Below are positions 1 through 5,802 of a stretch of DNA of 5,817 nucleotides, one piece after another. This DNA is from Cyclobacteriaceae bacterium. Its GTDB lineage: Bacteria; Bacteroidota; Bacteroidia; Cytophagales; Cyclobacteriaceae. Numbering within the stretch: the first letter of the stretch is position 1; each line of letters opens with the position of its first letter. A program made the position numbers and the translations under genes. The notes under the pieces were generated by a model, which worked only from the letters and a program-made list of their open reading frames with translations, searched no databases and was not told the origin of the DNA. The stretch is from positions 1-5,817 of the forward strand of contig JANYKP010000164.1 of assembly GCA_025358195.1 (NCBI GenBank). The letters are read 5' to 3'.

Positions 1-1067
1 ATTGGCAGACACTTCGATTAAACATGCCGGCTACTTCGATCCGTGACCTGGTAATAAAAGACGATGACCTGGTCATTGGCACCCACGGCCGTTCATTTTG
101 GATACTGGATGACATCACGCCACTCCGACAAATCACCGCGTCATCCGCTTCCGCGAATTCCATTTTGTACAAACCACAGGAATCCTATCGTGTCCGCTGG
201 AGCATGTACCCCGATACCCCTTTGCCACCCGAAGAACCGGCCGGACAGAATCCACCGGACGGTGCAATCATCAATTACTATCTAAAGGAAAAAGTAAAAG
301 GCGTTGTTACACTAGAGATTTTTGATAGTAGCAATAAGTTCATTCGAAGATTTACCAGCGACGACAAGCCTTACCAAATTCCTGATGGTAATACTCCATT
401 ATATTGGACTCGTCCACAGCAAATTCTCTCCGGAGAGGCGGGCTCACATCGCTTTCTGTGGGATATGCACTACGCTCCCCTTGACGTGCCGCCATCGTAT
501 CCCATTTCGGCCATACCGGGACAAACTGCACCAGAGTTTACCTCTCCATGGGTATTGCCTGGAATCTATACCATCAAATTGACGGTGAATGGAACTAGTC
601 ACCCATCCCTGATCATTGTAAAAATAGATCCACGGGTCAAGACCTCCCTTGAAGACCTGACAACGCAACATGATCTCTCCGTGACCTGTTATCAAAACCG
701 TCAACAACTTCTTGCCTCGCTCAAGGAGGCCGGCAGTTTGCGTGAGCAAATAAAAGCGCTCCTCCCGAAAGCAAAGGGTGGGTTGGCAACCCAGCTTAGC
801 GCAACAGACCAGCTCCTTGCTAAAATGGAGAATCCGCCGAGAGGCAATCTAAACCCCGGGCTGGGAAGGATGAGCGATACATTTGCCACGTTGCTGAATA
901 TTTTTCAAGAGACTGACATGCCGGCTACCACACAAGCAATTGCCGGTGTGAAAGATGCTCAAGATCAATTTGAAAAAGTGATGACTGAGTGGAAAAGCTG
1001 GAAAGAAAAAGAATTGGCTAGCTTGAACCAGGGGCTCAAAAAAGCCAGCTTGAAAGAATTAAAGTAA
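1..1067 (+). CDS. BNR/VPS10-type beta-propeller protein, C-terminal part (5' end outside window)
   Basis: The frame is open from the window edge (first full codon at position 3, reading WQTLRLNMPATSIRDL), so the ATG at 24 is internal and the gene is cut by the window. About 354 codons are visible. The first 35 or so residues are the last blade of a BNR/sortilin-like propeller (DLVIGTHGRSFWILDDITPL), a signature common in large exported proteins of Bacteroidota often annotated as glycosyl hydrolase or VPS10-domain protein. Next comes a beta-sandwich-like region with FLWDMHYAP and PGIYTIKLTVNG, resembling the Ig-like module that follows such propellers. The last ~135 residues are charged and predicted helical, ending in a Lys/Glu-rich segment. 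Catalytic residues and any signal peptide would lie upstream, so enzymatic activity is unproven and export is inferred from the family. The next gene starts 27 bases on in the same direction, so co-transcription is possible, although the roles look unrelated. Confidence 0.85.
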   Translation, partial: WQTLRLNMPATSIRDLVIKDDDLVIGTHGRSFWILDDITPLRQITASSASANSILYKPQESYRVRWSMYPDTPLPPEEPAGQNPPDGAIINYYLKEKVKGVVTLEIFDSSNKFIRRFTSDDKPYQIPDGNTPLYWTRPQQILSGEAGSHRFLWDMHYAPLDVPPSYPISAIPGQTAPEFTSPWVLPGIYTIKLTVNGTSHPSLIIVKIDPRVKTSLEDLTTQHDLSVTCYQNRQQLLASLKEAGSLREQIKALLPKAKGGLATQLSATDQLLAKMENPPRGNLNPGLGRMSDTFATLLNIFQETDMPATTQAIAGVKDAQDQFEKVMTEWKSWKEKELASLNQGLKKASLKELK

Positions 1068-1094
1068 ATCATAGAACACCTACAAACCATTGCT

Positions 1095-1847
1095 ATGAAT
1101 TTCAATCTTGAAAATAAAATCGCCCTTGTCACGGGTGCCAGTAAAGGAATTGGAGAAGCCATCGCCACTACGTTTGCGGCAAATGGTGCGAAAGTGGTCA
1201 TCAACTCGCGCAAGCAGGATGAACTTGATAAAGTAGCCGAAAAAATAAGATCAACAGGAGGCGAGTGCATAGGCATTGCCGCCAATACGGGAGATTCGTC
1301 TGCACGTAAAGCATTGGTAGAAAAGACGGTAGAAAAATATGGAGGTATCGACATCTTCGTAAATAATGCCGCAGCCAATCCTGCTTTTGGTCCGGTGGTA
1401 CAAACGGAGGAATGGGCCTACGATAAAATAATGGATGTGAACGTGAAGGCATCCTTTGAACTTTGCAAACTTGCCTATCCCTATTTGAAGCACCACGGCG
1501 GATCAGTCATCAATATGAGCTCAATTGCAGGTGAAAGACCCGACAGTGGACTCGGGATTTACTCGGTTTCAAAGGCAGCATTGAATATGCTAACAAAAGT
1601 GATGGCAAAAGAATGGGGACGTGATAACATCCGAGTAAACGCGATCTGTCCGGGATTGATCAAAACAAAATTCTCTCAAGCGCTCTGGGAAGACGAAAAT
1701 GTGCTTAAGAAATTCATGAAAATGGTACCCATGGGTCGCATGGGTACGGTAGACGAGATCGCTGCACTCGCCCTTTTCCTGGCTTCGGATGCGTCTGCAT
1801 ATTGTACCGGCACCTTATTTTTTGCTGATGGCGGAACTACGATATAA
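1095..1847 (+). CDS. Short-chain dehydrogenase/reductase, NADP(H)-type, adjoining the ACAD-kinase pair
   Basis: A complete classical SDR of 250 residues, the usual family length. The Rossmann motif TGASKGIG is at residues 13-20 and NNAA at 90-93. The catalytic tetrad reads N116, S143, Y156, K160 (YSVSK), with the PG motif at 186-187 and a C-terminal ADGGTTI. Arg39 just after the second beta strand and Lys17 in the glycine loop are the usual signs of NADP(H) preference, and there is no acidic residue at the strand end. It probably acts in the cytoplasm. Relatives include 3-oxoacyl reductases, DHRS4-like carbonyl reductases and the LvaD type that reduces a 4-keto acyl-CoA. The position 32 bases before the ACAD and kinase genes suggests interconversion of a keto- and hydroxyacyl-CoA, but that substrate is inferred from context only. 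The leader has no clear Shine-Dalgarno site. The start is the first ATG after the upstream stop and gives the normal N-terminus. Confidence 0.93.
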   Translation: MNFNLENKIALVTGASKGIGEAIATTFAANGAKVVINSRKQDELDKVAEKIRSTGGECIGIAANTGDSSARKALVEKTVEKYGGIDIFVNNAAANPAFGPVVQTEEWAYDKIMDVNVKASFELCKLAYPYLKHHGGSVINMSSIAGERPDSGLGIYSVSKAALNMLTKVMAKEWGRDNIRVNAICPGLIKTKFSQALWEDENVLKKFMKMVPMGRMGTVDEIAALALFLASDASAYCTGTLFFADGGTTI

Positions 1848-1879
1848 AGGCTACACCTAAACCTGTTGAATAAAATCTT

Positions 1880-3106
1880 ATGGAAAAAATATTTGCGACC
1901 GCACGCCTAAGCGAGCTCCTGCCAAAGGTTAAGGCATTTGTCCTGAATGAACTCCTCTGGTTAGAAACAGAGCATCATTCCAGGAGCACGGCCGAAACCT
2001 ATGCCCTGCTGGATAGCATGCGCGAAAAGGTTAAAGCCGCCGGGTTGTGGGGTTTACATCTTCCCAAAAATGAAGGAGGCTGGGGTCTTACCCTTTGTGA
2101 GTTTGGACAAATCAGTGAAGCCTTGGCGCTCACTCCTTTTTACGGTCATTACACCTTCAATTGTCAGGCACCCGATATCGGTAACATGGAACTCTTGAGT
2201 AAGTTCGGTTCCGAGGAGCAAAAGAAAAAATTTCTGCATCCACTGCTGGAAGGTAAAATCAGAAGTTGTTTTGCAATGACCGAACCGGAATATGCCGGCT
2301 CCAACCCTACGCGCCTTGCAACAACAGCAACGCGAAAAGGAGACACCTATATTTTGAACGGACACAAATGGTTTACTTCCAGTGCTGATGGTGCCGCATT
2401 TGCCATTGTAATGGCTGTTACCAATCCAACAGCTCCTCCTCATCAGCGGGCGAGTATGATCATCGTACCTACCAACACCAGAGGCTTCTCACATATTAGA
2501 AAAATTCCCGTATTTGGTGAAGCAGGTGCTGGATGGGCCAGTCATTCGGAAATACGTTTTGAAAATTGTGAAGTCCCGGTGACCAACCTGATTGGAGAAG
2601 AAGGTTCGGGATTCAAACTTGCACAAGAGCGTCTGGGACCCGGCCGGATCCATCACTGCATGCGTTGGATCGGAATTGCCGAGAAGGCATTTGATTTAAT
2701 GTGCAAACGGGCAGCCTCACGTGAGATGGAAGAAGGTGTAATGTTGGGTGAAAAGCAATTCATTCAGGGATTCATCGCGGAGAGCCGTGTTGAAATTGAT
2801 GCGGCTCGTCTATTAGTGTTGCGGACTGCCTCCAGCATCGACGCAGATGGCGCCGCCGCGTCGCGTAATCAGATCTCTGGCATCAAATTCTTTACTGCCA
2901 ACATGATGCTCAAAGTCCTTGACCGGTCCATACAGGTGCACGGTGCCATGGGCTTGTCGGATGGAACCATGCTGGCTACCATCTACCAGCATGAGCGCGG
3001 GGCCCGTATTTGGGATGGTGCTGACGAGGTGCACAAACAAAGTCTTGCGTTGAGCATTCTAAAAGAGTATGGCTTGGATATCAAAAAGAAGAAAAGGTCA
3101 GTATGA
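1880..3106 (+). CDS. ACAD10/ACAD11-like acyl-CoA dehydrogenase family protein
   Basis: A complete 408-residue flavoprotein of the acyl-CoA dehydrogenase fold. An N-terminal helical domain covers about 1-125. FAMTEP (131-136) and WFTS (164-167) mark the FAD and acyl-CoA binding beta domain. The C-terminal helical domain has GPGRIHH (253-259), QVHGAMG (352-358) and IWDGADEVH (377-385). GPGRIHH and DGxDEVH are typical of the ACAD10/ACAD11 branch rather than medium- or short-chain dehydrogenases. Asp379 sits where MCAD has its catalytic Glu. Related enzymes (mammalian ACAD11, Pseudomonas LvaC) act on 4-phospho-acyl-CoA made by a partner kinase, removing phosphate to give an enoyl-CoA, rather than only doing a simple alpha,beta-oxidation. 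The next gene is such a kinase, translationally coupled by a 4-base overlap, so the same role is inferred. An ordinary branched or long-chain acyl-CoA dehydrogenase remains possible. The C-terminus is a short Lys-rich tail. The start follows an A-rich leader without a Shine-Dalgarno site. Confidence 0.93.
   Translation: MEKIFATARLSELLPKVKAFVLNELLWLETEHHSRSTAETYALLDSMREKVKAAGLWGLHLPKNEGGWGLTLCEFGQISEALALTPFYGHYTFNCQAPDIGNMELLSKFGSEEQKKKFLHPLLEGKIRSCFAMTEPEYAGSNPTRLATTATRKGDTYILNGHKWFTSSADGAAFAIVMAVTNPTAPPHQRASMIIVPTNTRGFSHIRKIPVFGEAGAGWASHSEIRFENCEVPVTNLIGEEGSGFKLAQERLGPGRIHHCMRWIGIAEKAFDLMCKRAASREMEEGVMLGEKQFIQGFIAESRVEIDAARLLVLRTASSIDADGAAASRNQISGIKFFTANMMLKVLDRSIQVHGAMGLSDGTMLATIYQHERGARIWDGADEVHKQSLALSILKEYGLDIKKKKRSV
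3092..3106 (+). promoter_or_regulatory. Shine-Dalgarno-like site and ATGA stop/start overlap coupling ACAD to kinase
   Basis: AAAAGG at 3092-3097 lies 5 bases before the kinase ATG (3103-3105), and the ACAD stop TGA (3104-3106) shares bases with that ATG. This is the only start among the first three complete genes with a recognisable purine-rich ribosome site. It supports initiation at 3103 and translational coupling, giving matched amounts of the two proteins. Confidence 0.6.
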
Positions 3107-4161
3107 TCCGGCCCGATCAACCCGTTTCCATCAGACAAGGGGAAGAAATTAATCTATCGTCGTTGAATAATTATCTAGTCAGAAGTGCTACACAAATTGG
3201 TATTGTAATAGAGCAGAAACAATTTCCCGGAGGATACTCCAATCTTACCTATCTTCTTCGAACCGAAACGGGAGAATATATTCTAAGGCGCCCTCCATTT
3301 GGAGCTCCCATCAAATCTGCCCATGACATGGGGCGGGAATTTAAAGTACTCTCGCTATTGCGCGATCATTATTCAAAGATTCCAGTGCCCATTATTCTTT
3401 GTGAAGATCCCGAAATAATCGGTGCACCATTTTATATCATGGAAAGAATCAAGGGAATCATTCTGCGACCTTCTTCTGTGAAAGAAATACGGCTTGCTCC
3501 TGCTGAGATGAGAAAGATTTCGGAATCCCTGGTCGATAATCTAGTTGTTCTGCACTCGCTTGATATTCAAAAGACAGGATTGATTCAGTTGGGGAAACCT
3601 GAAGGTTATGTTCAGCGGCAAGTAGAAGGCTGGACAAAGCGATATGCGGCCGCTCAAACCGATGCTATCGAAGAAATGGAAACATTGAGCAACTGGCTAA
3701 AACAAAATCAGCCAGGAGATACAGAACCCACCTTACTACACAATGATTACAAGTATGATAACCTGATCCTCCGTGAAAACGACCTGTCTGAAATCATTGG
3801 GGTATTGGATTGGGAGATGGCAACCGTTGGCGACCCGTGGATGGATCTCGGTGCAAGCCTCGCGTATTGGGCAGAAGAGGGTGATGGCGATCTGGCAAAA
3901 GTGTTCAACATCTCATGGCTCCCCGGAAACCTTACCAGAAAGGAAGTAGTAGAAAGGTATTCCATGAAGAGCTGCAGGTCAATCACTAATCCTGTATTTT
4001 ATTATGCTTTTGGGTTGTACAAAAATGCGGTGATTGCCCAACAGATTTATGCACGCTGGAAGCAAGGGCACTCGAAAGATCCCCGCTTCGGAAAACTCAT
4101 CCATGTTATTCATAATTTGGCGCAGCGAGGTGTGAAGGCGGTCGAGTTAAACTCTATATAA
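3103..4161 (+). CDS. APH-fold phosphotransferase, probable hydroxyacyl-CoA kinase (ACAD10/11 N-domain or LvaA type)
   Basis: A complete 352-residue kinase of the aminoglycoside-phosphotransferase/choline-kinase fold. The glycine-rich loop is FPGGYSNLTYLL (41-52), followed by YILRRPP (59-65), where Arg62/Arg63 take the place of the usual nucleotide-binding Lys, as is common in this branch. Glu79 in GREF is the likely helix-C glutamate. The catalytic loop reads HNDYKYDN (213-220), with Asp215 as base and Asn220 as metal ligand. LDWE (235-238) supplies the second metal-binding Asp236. This domain is fused in front of the ACAD in mammalian ACAD11 and is separate as LvaA in Pseudomonas, where it phosphorylates the 4-hydroxyl of 4-hydroxyvaleryl-CoA. 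Here it overlaps the ACAD gene by 4 bases (ATGA), which argues for a shared pathway or complex. No small LvaB-like partner gene is seen. Antibiotic resistance is unlikely given the neighbours. The exact substrate is unknown. Confidence 0.9.
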   Translation: MIRPDQPVSIRQGEEINLSSLNNYLVRSATQIGIVIEQKQFPGGYSNLTYLLRTETGEYILRRPPFGAPIKSAHDMGREFKVLSLLRDHYSKIPVPIILCEDPEIIGAPFYIMERIKGIILRPSSVKEIRLAPAEMRKISESLVDNLVVLHSLDIQKTGLIQLGKPEGYVQRQVEGWTKRYAAAQTDAIEEMETLSNWLKQNQPGDTEPTLLHNDYKYDNLILRENDLSEIIGVLDWEMATVGDPWMDLGASLAYWAEEGDGDLAKVFNISWLPGNLTRKEVVERYSMKSCRSITNPVFYYAFGLYKNAVIAQQIYARWKQGHSKDPRFGKLIHVIHNLAQRGVKAVELNSI

Positions 4162-4164
4162 TGA

Positions 4165-4187
4165 CTGTTGGGTTTTGGCCTTTGGCA
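4165..4187 (-). repeat. Degenerate inverted copy of the intergenic heptamer array
   Basis: Starting 3 bases after the kinase stop, the + strand reads CTGTTGGGTTTTGGCCTTTG and on to about 4187. Its reverse complement matches the heptamer array downstream: 4165-4186 pairs with 4335-4356 with three mismatches in 22 positions, and nearly as well with 4249-4269. Three heptamers keep the 7-base phase: GTTGGGT (4167-4173), TTTGGCC (4174-4180) and TTTGGCA (4181-4187). A transcript could therefore fold this segment against either downstream array. Whether this is the remnant of an inverted element or a functional stem cannot be decided here. Confidence 0.6.
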
Positions 4188-4247
4188 AACCGAGCCTAGC
4201 CGATGTCCATCACAAGGAATTGCAAATCCAATAACTACCCGCGCGCA

Positions 4248-4275
4248 AGCCAATAGCCAAGACCCAACACCCAGT
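4248..4275 (+). repeat. Heptanucleotide tandem array, four copies
   Basis: Four adjacent 7-base units: AGCCAAT (4248-4254), AGCCAAG (4255-4261), ACCCAAC (4262-4268) and ACCCAGT (4269-4275), consensus A[G/C]CCAAn. A related single heptamer, AGCCGAT, begins the larger unit at 4198. Short tandem heptamers of this sort occur between genes in some bacteria and may arise by slippage. Confidence 0.75.
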
Positions 4276-4333
4276 CGCACCTATTAGCCAATGGTCATCG
4301 CAAGGATGCAAATCAAATATCTAACAGCGCTCA

Positions 4334-4368
4334 AGCCAATAGCCAAGACCCAACAGCCAACACCCAGT
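4334..4368 (+). repeat. Heptanucleotide tandem array, five copies
   Basis: Five adjacent 7-base units: AGCCAAT (4334-4340), AGCCAAG (4341-4347), ACCCAAC (4348-4354), AGCCAAC (4355-4361) and ACCCAGT (4362-4368). The order matches the upstream array except for one extra heptamer at the fourth place, which is what copy-number slippage would produce. A single AGCCAAT also begins the larger unit at 4286. Confidence 0.75.
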
Positions 4369-4376
4369 CGCACCTA

Positions 4377-4429
4377 CTCACAAAAGACCACACATGATTT
4401 GATTATATTGTCATTTATAAGATCACACC
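4377..4429 (+). promoter_or_regulatory. AT-rich leader before the second SDR gene, possible promoter region
   Basis: After the repeats the sequence becomes AT-rich (about 4394-4420, including TTTGATTATATT and TTTATAAG) just before the SDR start at 4430. With the preceding 268-base gap this is the most likely place for a promoter driving the SDR-thioesterase pair. No good match to the Bacteroidota pair TTTG / TAnnTTTG with proper spacing is visible, nor a well-spaced sigma-70 pair, so the call rests on position and composition only. No strong Shine-Dalgarno site precedes the ATG. Confidence 0.3.
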
Positions 4430-5260
4430 ATGAATTACGCACTCACACAACAACACCCCGGCAAACGGGCCTTCATCACCGGCGCTGCGTCGGGACTTGG
4501 AAAAGCTTTTTGTGTTGAACTGGCGCAAGATGGCTGGACACTGGGCATCGCCGATATCAACCAGGAGCACCTTGCCATTGCTGCAAAGGAATTTGAAGCA
4601 TTGGGTGGAAAAACAATTCCATTTCACCTTGATGTTTCCGATCGTTCACAATATCAGCAGGTAGCCCTTGACTTTTTGGCGAAAGCAGGCGGCATTGATT
4701 TGCTTTTCAACAATGCAGGAGTAGGCGATGGAGGCACTTTTGAAGAATACTCGCTGGACAATTGGGAATGGATGACGCGCGTCAACCAATTCAGCGTGAT
4801 TTACGGTTGTTACTATTTCATCCCAACTTTCAAAAAGCAAAAGTCAGGTCATATTTTGAATACCGCCAGTCTGGCTGCTGTCAGTTGCGCTCCAACCATG
4901 GGTGCCTACAATATGACAAAGGCGGCCGTCGTGGCTATTAGCGAAACATTATACGGCGAACTGATGGATTTTAATGTAAAGGTTTCCTGTCTTCAACCCT
5001 CGTATTTCAAAACCAACATTGCCCAAAGCGCACGAGGCGGCGAGCGGGTGAAAAAGACCACACAATTCTTTATTGACCATTCAAGACTCGAAGCCAAAGC
5101 GGTGGCAGAAGAAATTTTACACCGCGCAGGGAAAGGTGAGTTTTATATCATCCTGCCTAAGCCCGCCCGAAAGCAGTGGAGACTGAAGCGACTCGCTCCT
5201 ACCTGGTTCCGGAAACTGGTCAAGGAGAAATTCAACCAGGCGGCAAGAAAAGTTCGCTAA
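4430..5260 (+). CDS. Short-chain dehydrogenase/reductase, NAD(H)-type, paired with a thioesterase
   Basis: A complete classical SDR of 276 residues. TGAASGLG is at 17-24 and NNAGVG at 94-99. The catalytic tetrad is N119 (in RVNQFSVIYG), S147, Y160 and K164 (YNMTK), and QPSYFKTN replaces the usual PG motif region. Asp42 at the end of the second beta strand (GIADIN) predicts NAD(H) rather than NADP(H), and D68-V69 is the adenine-binding pair. The last ~30 residues are strongly basic with aromatic residues (KQWRLKRLAPTWFRKLVKEK), a tail that could lie on a membrane surface; this is inferred from composition. It is only distantly similar to the first SDR in the window, so it is not a recent duplicate. 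The thioesterase gene begins 5 bases after its stop, so the two are very probably one transcript, suggesting an alcohol or hydroxyacyl substrate in lipid metabolism. The true substrate is unknown. The start gives a normal ~12-residue lead into the first beta strand. Confidence 0.92.
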   Translation: MNYALTQQHPGKRAFITGAASGLGKAFCVELAQDGWTLGIADINQEHLAIAAKEFEALGGKTIPFHLDVSDRSQYQQVALDFLAKAGGIDLLFNNAGVGDGGTFEEYSLDNWEWMTRVNQFSVIYGCYYFIPTFKKQKSGHILNTASLAAVSCAPTMGAYNMTKAAVVAISETLYGELMDFNVKVSCLQPSYFKTNIAQSARGGERVKKTTQFFIDHSRLEAKAVAEEILHRAGKGEFYIILPKPARKQWRLKRLAPTWFRKLVKEKFNQAARKVR

Positions 5261-5265
5261 GGGTT

Positions 5266-5685
5266 ATGGTGGAAATCCCAAATGATCGCGGTGTCTTCAG
5301 CCTGGATATACACGTGCTGCCAGAGGATATTGACGGACAAAATCATGTGAACAATGTGGTCTACCTCCGTTGGATTCAAGAAGTCGCCTATGCTCATTGG
5401 AATAGCCTTGGGTCCGAAGCGTTGAAAAATAAATACAGATGGGTCGTGCTAAGGCATGAAATTGACTACCATTCTCCGGCATTTTCAGGAGACAAAATTG
5501 TAGCCAGTACCTGGATAGACGTCCCGGAAGGCCCGCGTCAGAAACGCTATGTTTCCATCCAGCGAAGCGGCGACCTCAAAACCCTCGCATCCGCATGTAC
5601 AACCTGGTGTTTGCTGGATGCAAAGTCGGGAAGACCTCAGCGCGTTTCTCTGGAAATTACCTCCGTATTCGGATTAAAAAACTGA
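5266..5685 (+). CDS. Hotdog-fold acyl-CoA thioesterase (4HBT/YbgC-FadM-like)
   Basis: A 139-residue single-hotdog protein, the usual size for this family. The N-terminal strand is followed by EDIDGQNHVNNVVYLRWIQE (20-39), the D-x-D-x-x-x-HVNN-x-x-Y signature. Asp23 aligns with the catalytic Asp of YbgC, and Asn30 takes the place of the YbgC His, as is normal in the HVNN subgroup. The C-terminal strand TTWCLLDAKSGRPQRV is also typical. It probably hydrolyses an acyl-CoA (or acyl-ACP) to free acid plus CoA in the cytoplasm, likely as a homo-oligomer. The frame is open further upstream to an ATG at 5176, but that start would overlap the SDR by 85 bases and add a 30-residue extension without family character. 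The ATG at 5266 follows AAGGG (5259-5263) closely. The adjacent GTG at 5269 has better spacing and is an alternative start. It is probably co-transcribed with the SDR. The chain-length preference cannot be told. Confidence 0.9.
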   Translation: MVEIPNDRGVFSLDIHVLPEDIDGQNHVNNVVYLRWIQEVAYAHWNSLGSEALKNKYRWVVLRHEIDYHSPAFSGDKIVASTWIDVPEGPRQKRYVSIQRSGDLKTLASACTTWCLLDAKSGRPQRVSLEITSVFGLKN

Positions 5686-5802
5686 GCGAAGGCCATTGTT
5701 GATCAGCCTGCGATATCTTCTGGTATCCGTCAGATAGAAAAACAAAAAGCAGATCGCCAATTGAAAAATTAAGGCAACTACGATAGCAAAAAGTAAAAGC
5801 AT
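5674..5802 (-). CDS. Possible small single-span membrane peptide, 42 residues
   Basis: On the minus strand an ATG at 5802-5800 opens a 42-codon frame ending at TAA (5676-5674). Residues 2-24 are almost wholly hydrophobic (LLLFAIVVALIFQLAICF and on to FFYL), followed by a polar basic tail (TDTRRYRRLINNGLRSVF). This fits one transmembrane helix with a positive cytoplasmic side. An in-frame TAA at 5817-5815 fixes the longest possible start, so it is not the tail of a larger gene in this frame. It converges on the thioesterase and overlaps its last 12 bases. No ribosome site is seen, and T-rich DNA readily reads as hydrophobic by chance. I do not recognise a family. Treat it as a candidate only. 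Confidence 0.33.
   Translation of the reverse strand: MLLLFAIVVALIFQLAICFLFFYLTDTRRYRRLINNGLRSVF

Larger units (their letters stand above)
4198..4376 (+). repeat. Two imperfect direct repeats of about 88 bases in the intergenic gap
   Basis: Unit 1 (4198-4283) and unit 2 (4286-4376) align from end to end. Both open with AGCC[G/A]ATG, continue with CATC[A/G]CAAGGA and GCAAATC, then a diverged stretch ending in GCGC, then CAAGCCAATAGCCAAGACCC, and close with CCCAGTCGCACCTA. They differ by scattered substitutions, a few 1-base gaps and one whole extra heptamer in unit 2. No plausible protein is encoded. The most likely origin is a local duplication of a repeat-bearing intergenic element. Function unknown. 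Confidence 0.85.

Noticed and set aside
965..1378. 137-codon minus-strand frame across the end of the propeller gene and start of the first SDR
   Set aside because: It is a shadow of two well-supported + strand genes and has no family features.
3103..4161. Aminoglycoside or other antibiotic resistance phosphotransferase
   Set aside because: The fold is shared, but the YILRRPP and HNDYKYDN motifs and the coupling to an ACAD10/11-like gene fit the acyl-CoA-linked kinase branch better, and there are no mobile-element signs.
4171..4191. Intrinsic terminator after the kinase gene (GGTTT/AAACC stem with inner GCC/GGC)
   Set aside because: The stem is short with a 2-base bulge and no T-tract follows; the pairing is better explained by the heptamer repeats.
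4198..4376. CRISPR array
   Set aside because: There are only two units, the similarity runs through the whole unit rather than a constant repeat with unrelated spacers, and no cas genes are present.
4291..4518. 75-codon + strand frame running from the repeats into the second SDR gene
   Set aside because: It is composed of repeat sequence and an out-of-frame SDR start, has no recognisable domain, and its low-complexity content follows from the heptamers.
5176..5265. Longer start for the thioesterase at 5176
   Set aside because: It overlaps the SDR gene by 85 bases and adds 30 residues without hotdog-family character; the ATG at 5266 just after the SDR stop fits the family length.
5718..5737. 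Hairpin GATATC/GGTATC after the thioesterase as a terminator
   Set aside because: Only about six pairs including G-U pairs, low G+C, and no T-tract downstream on the + strand.
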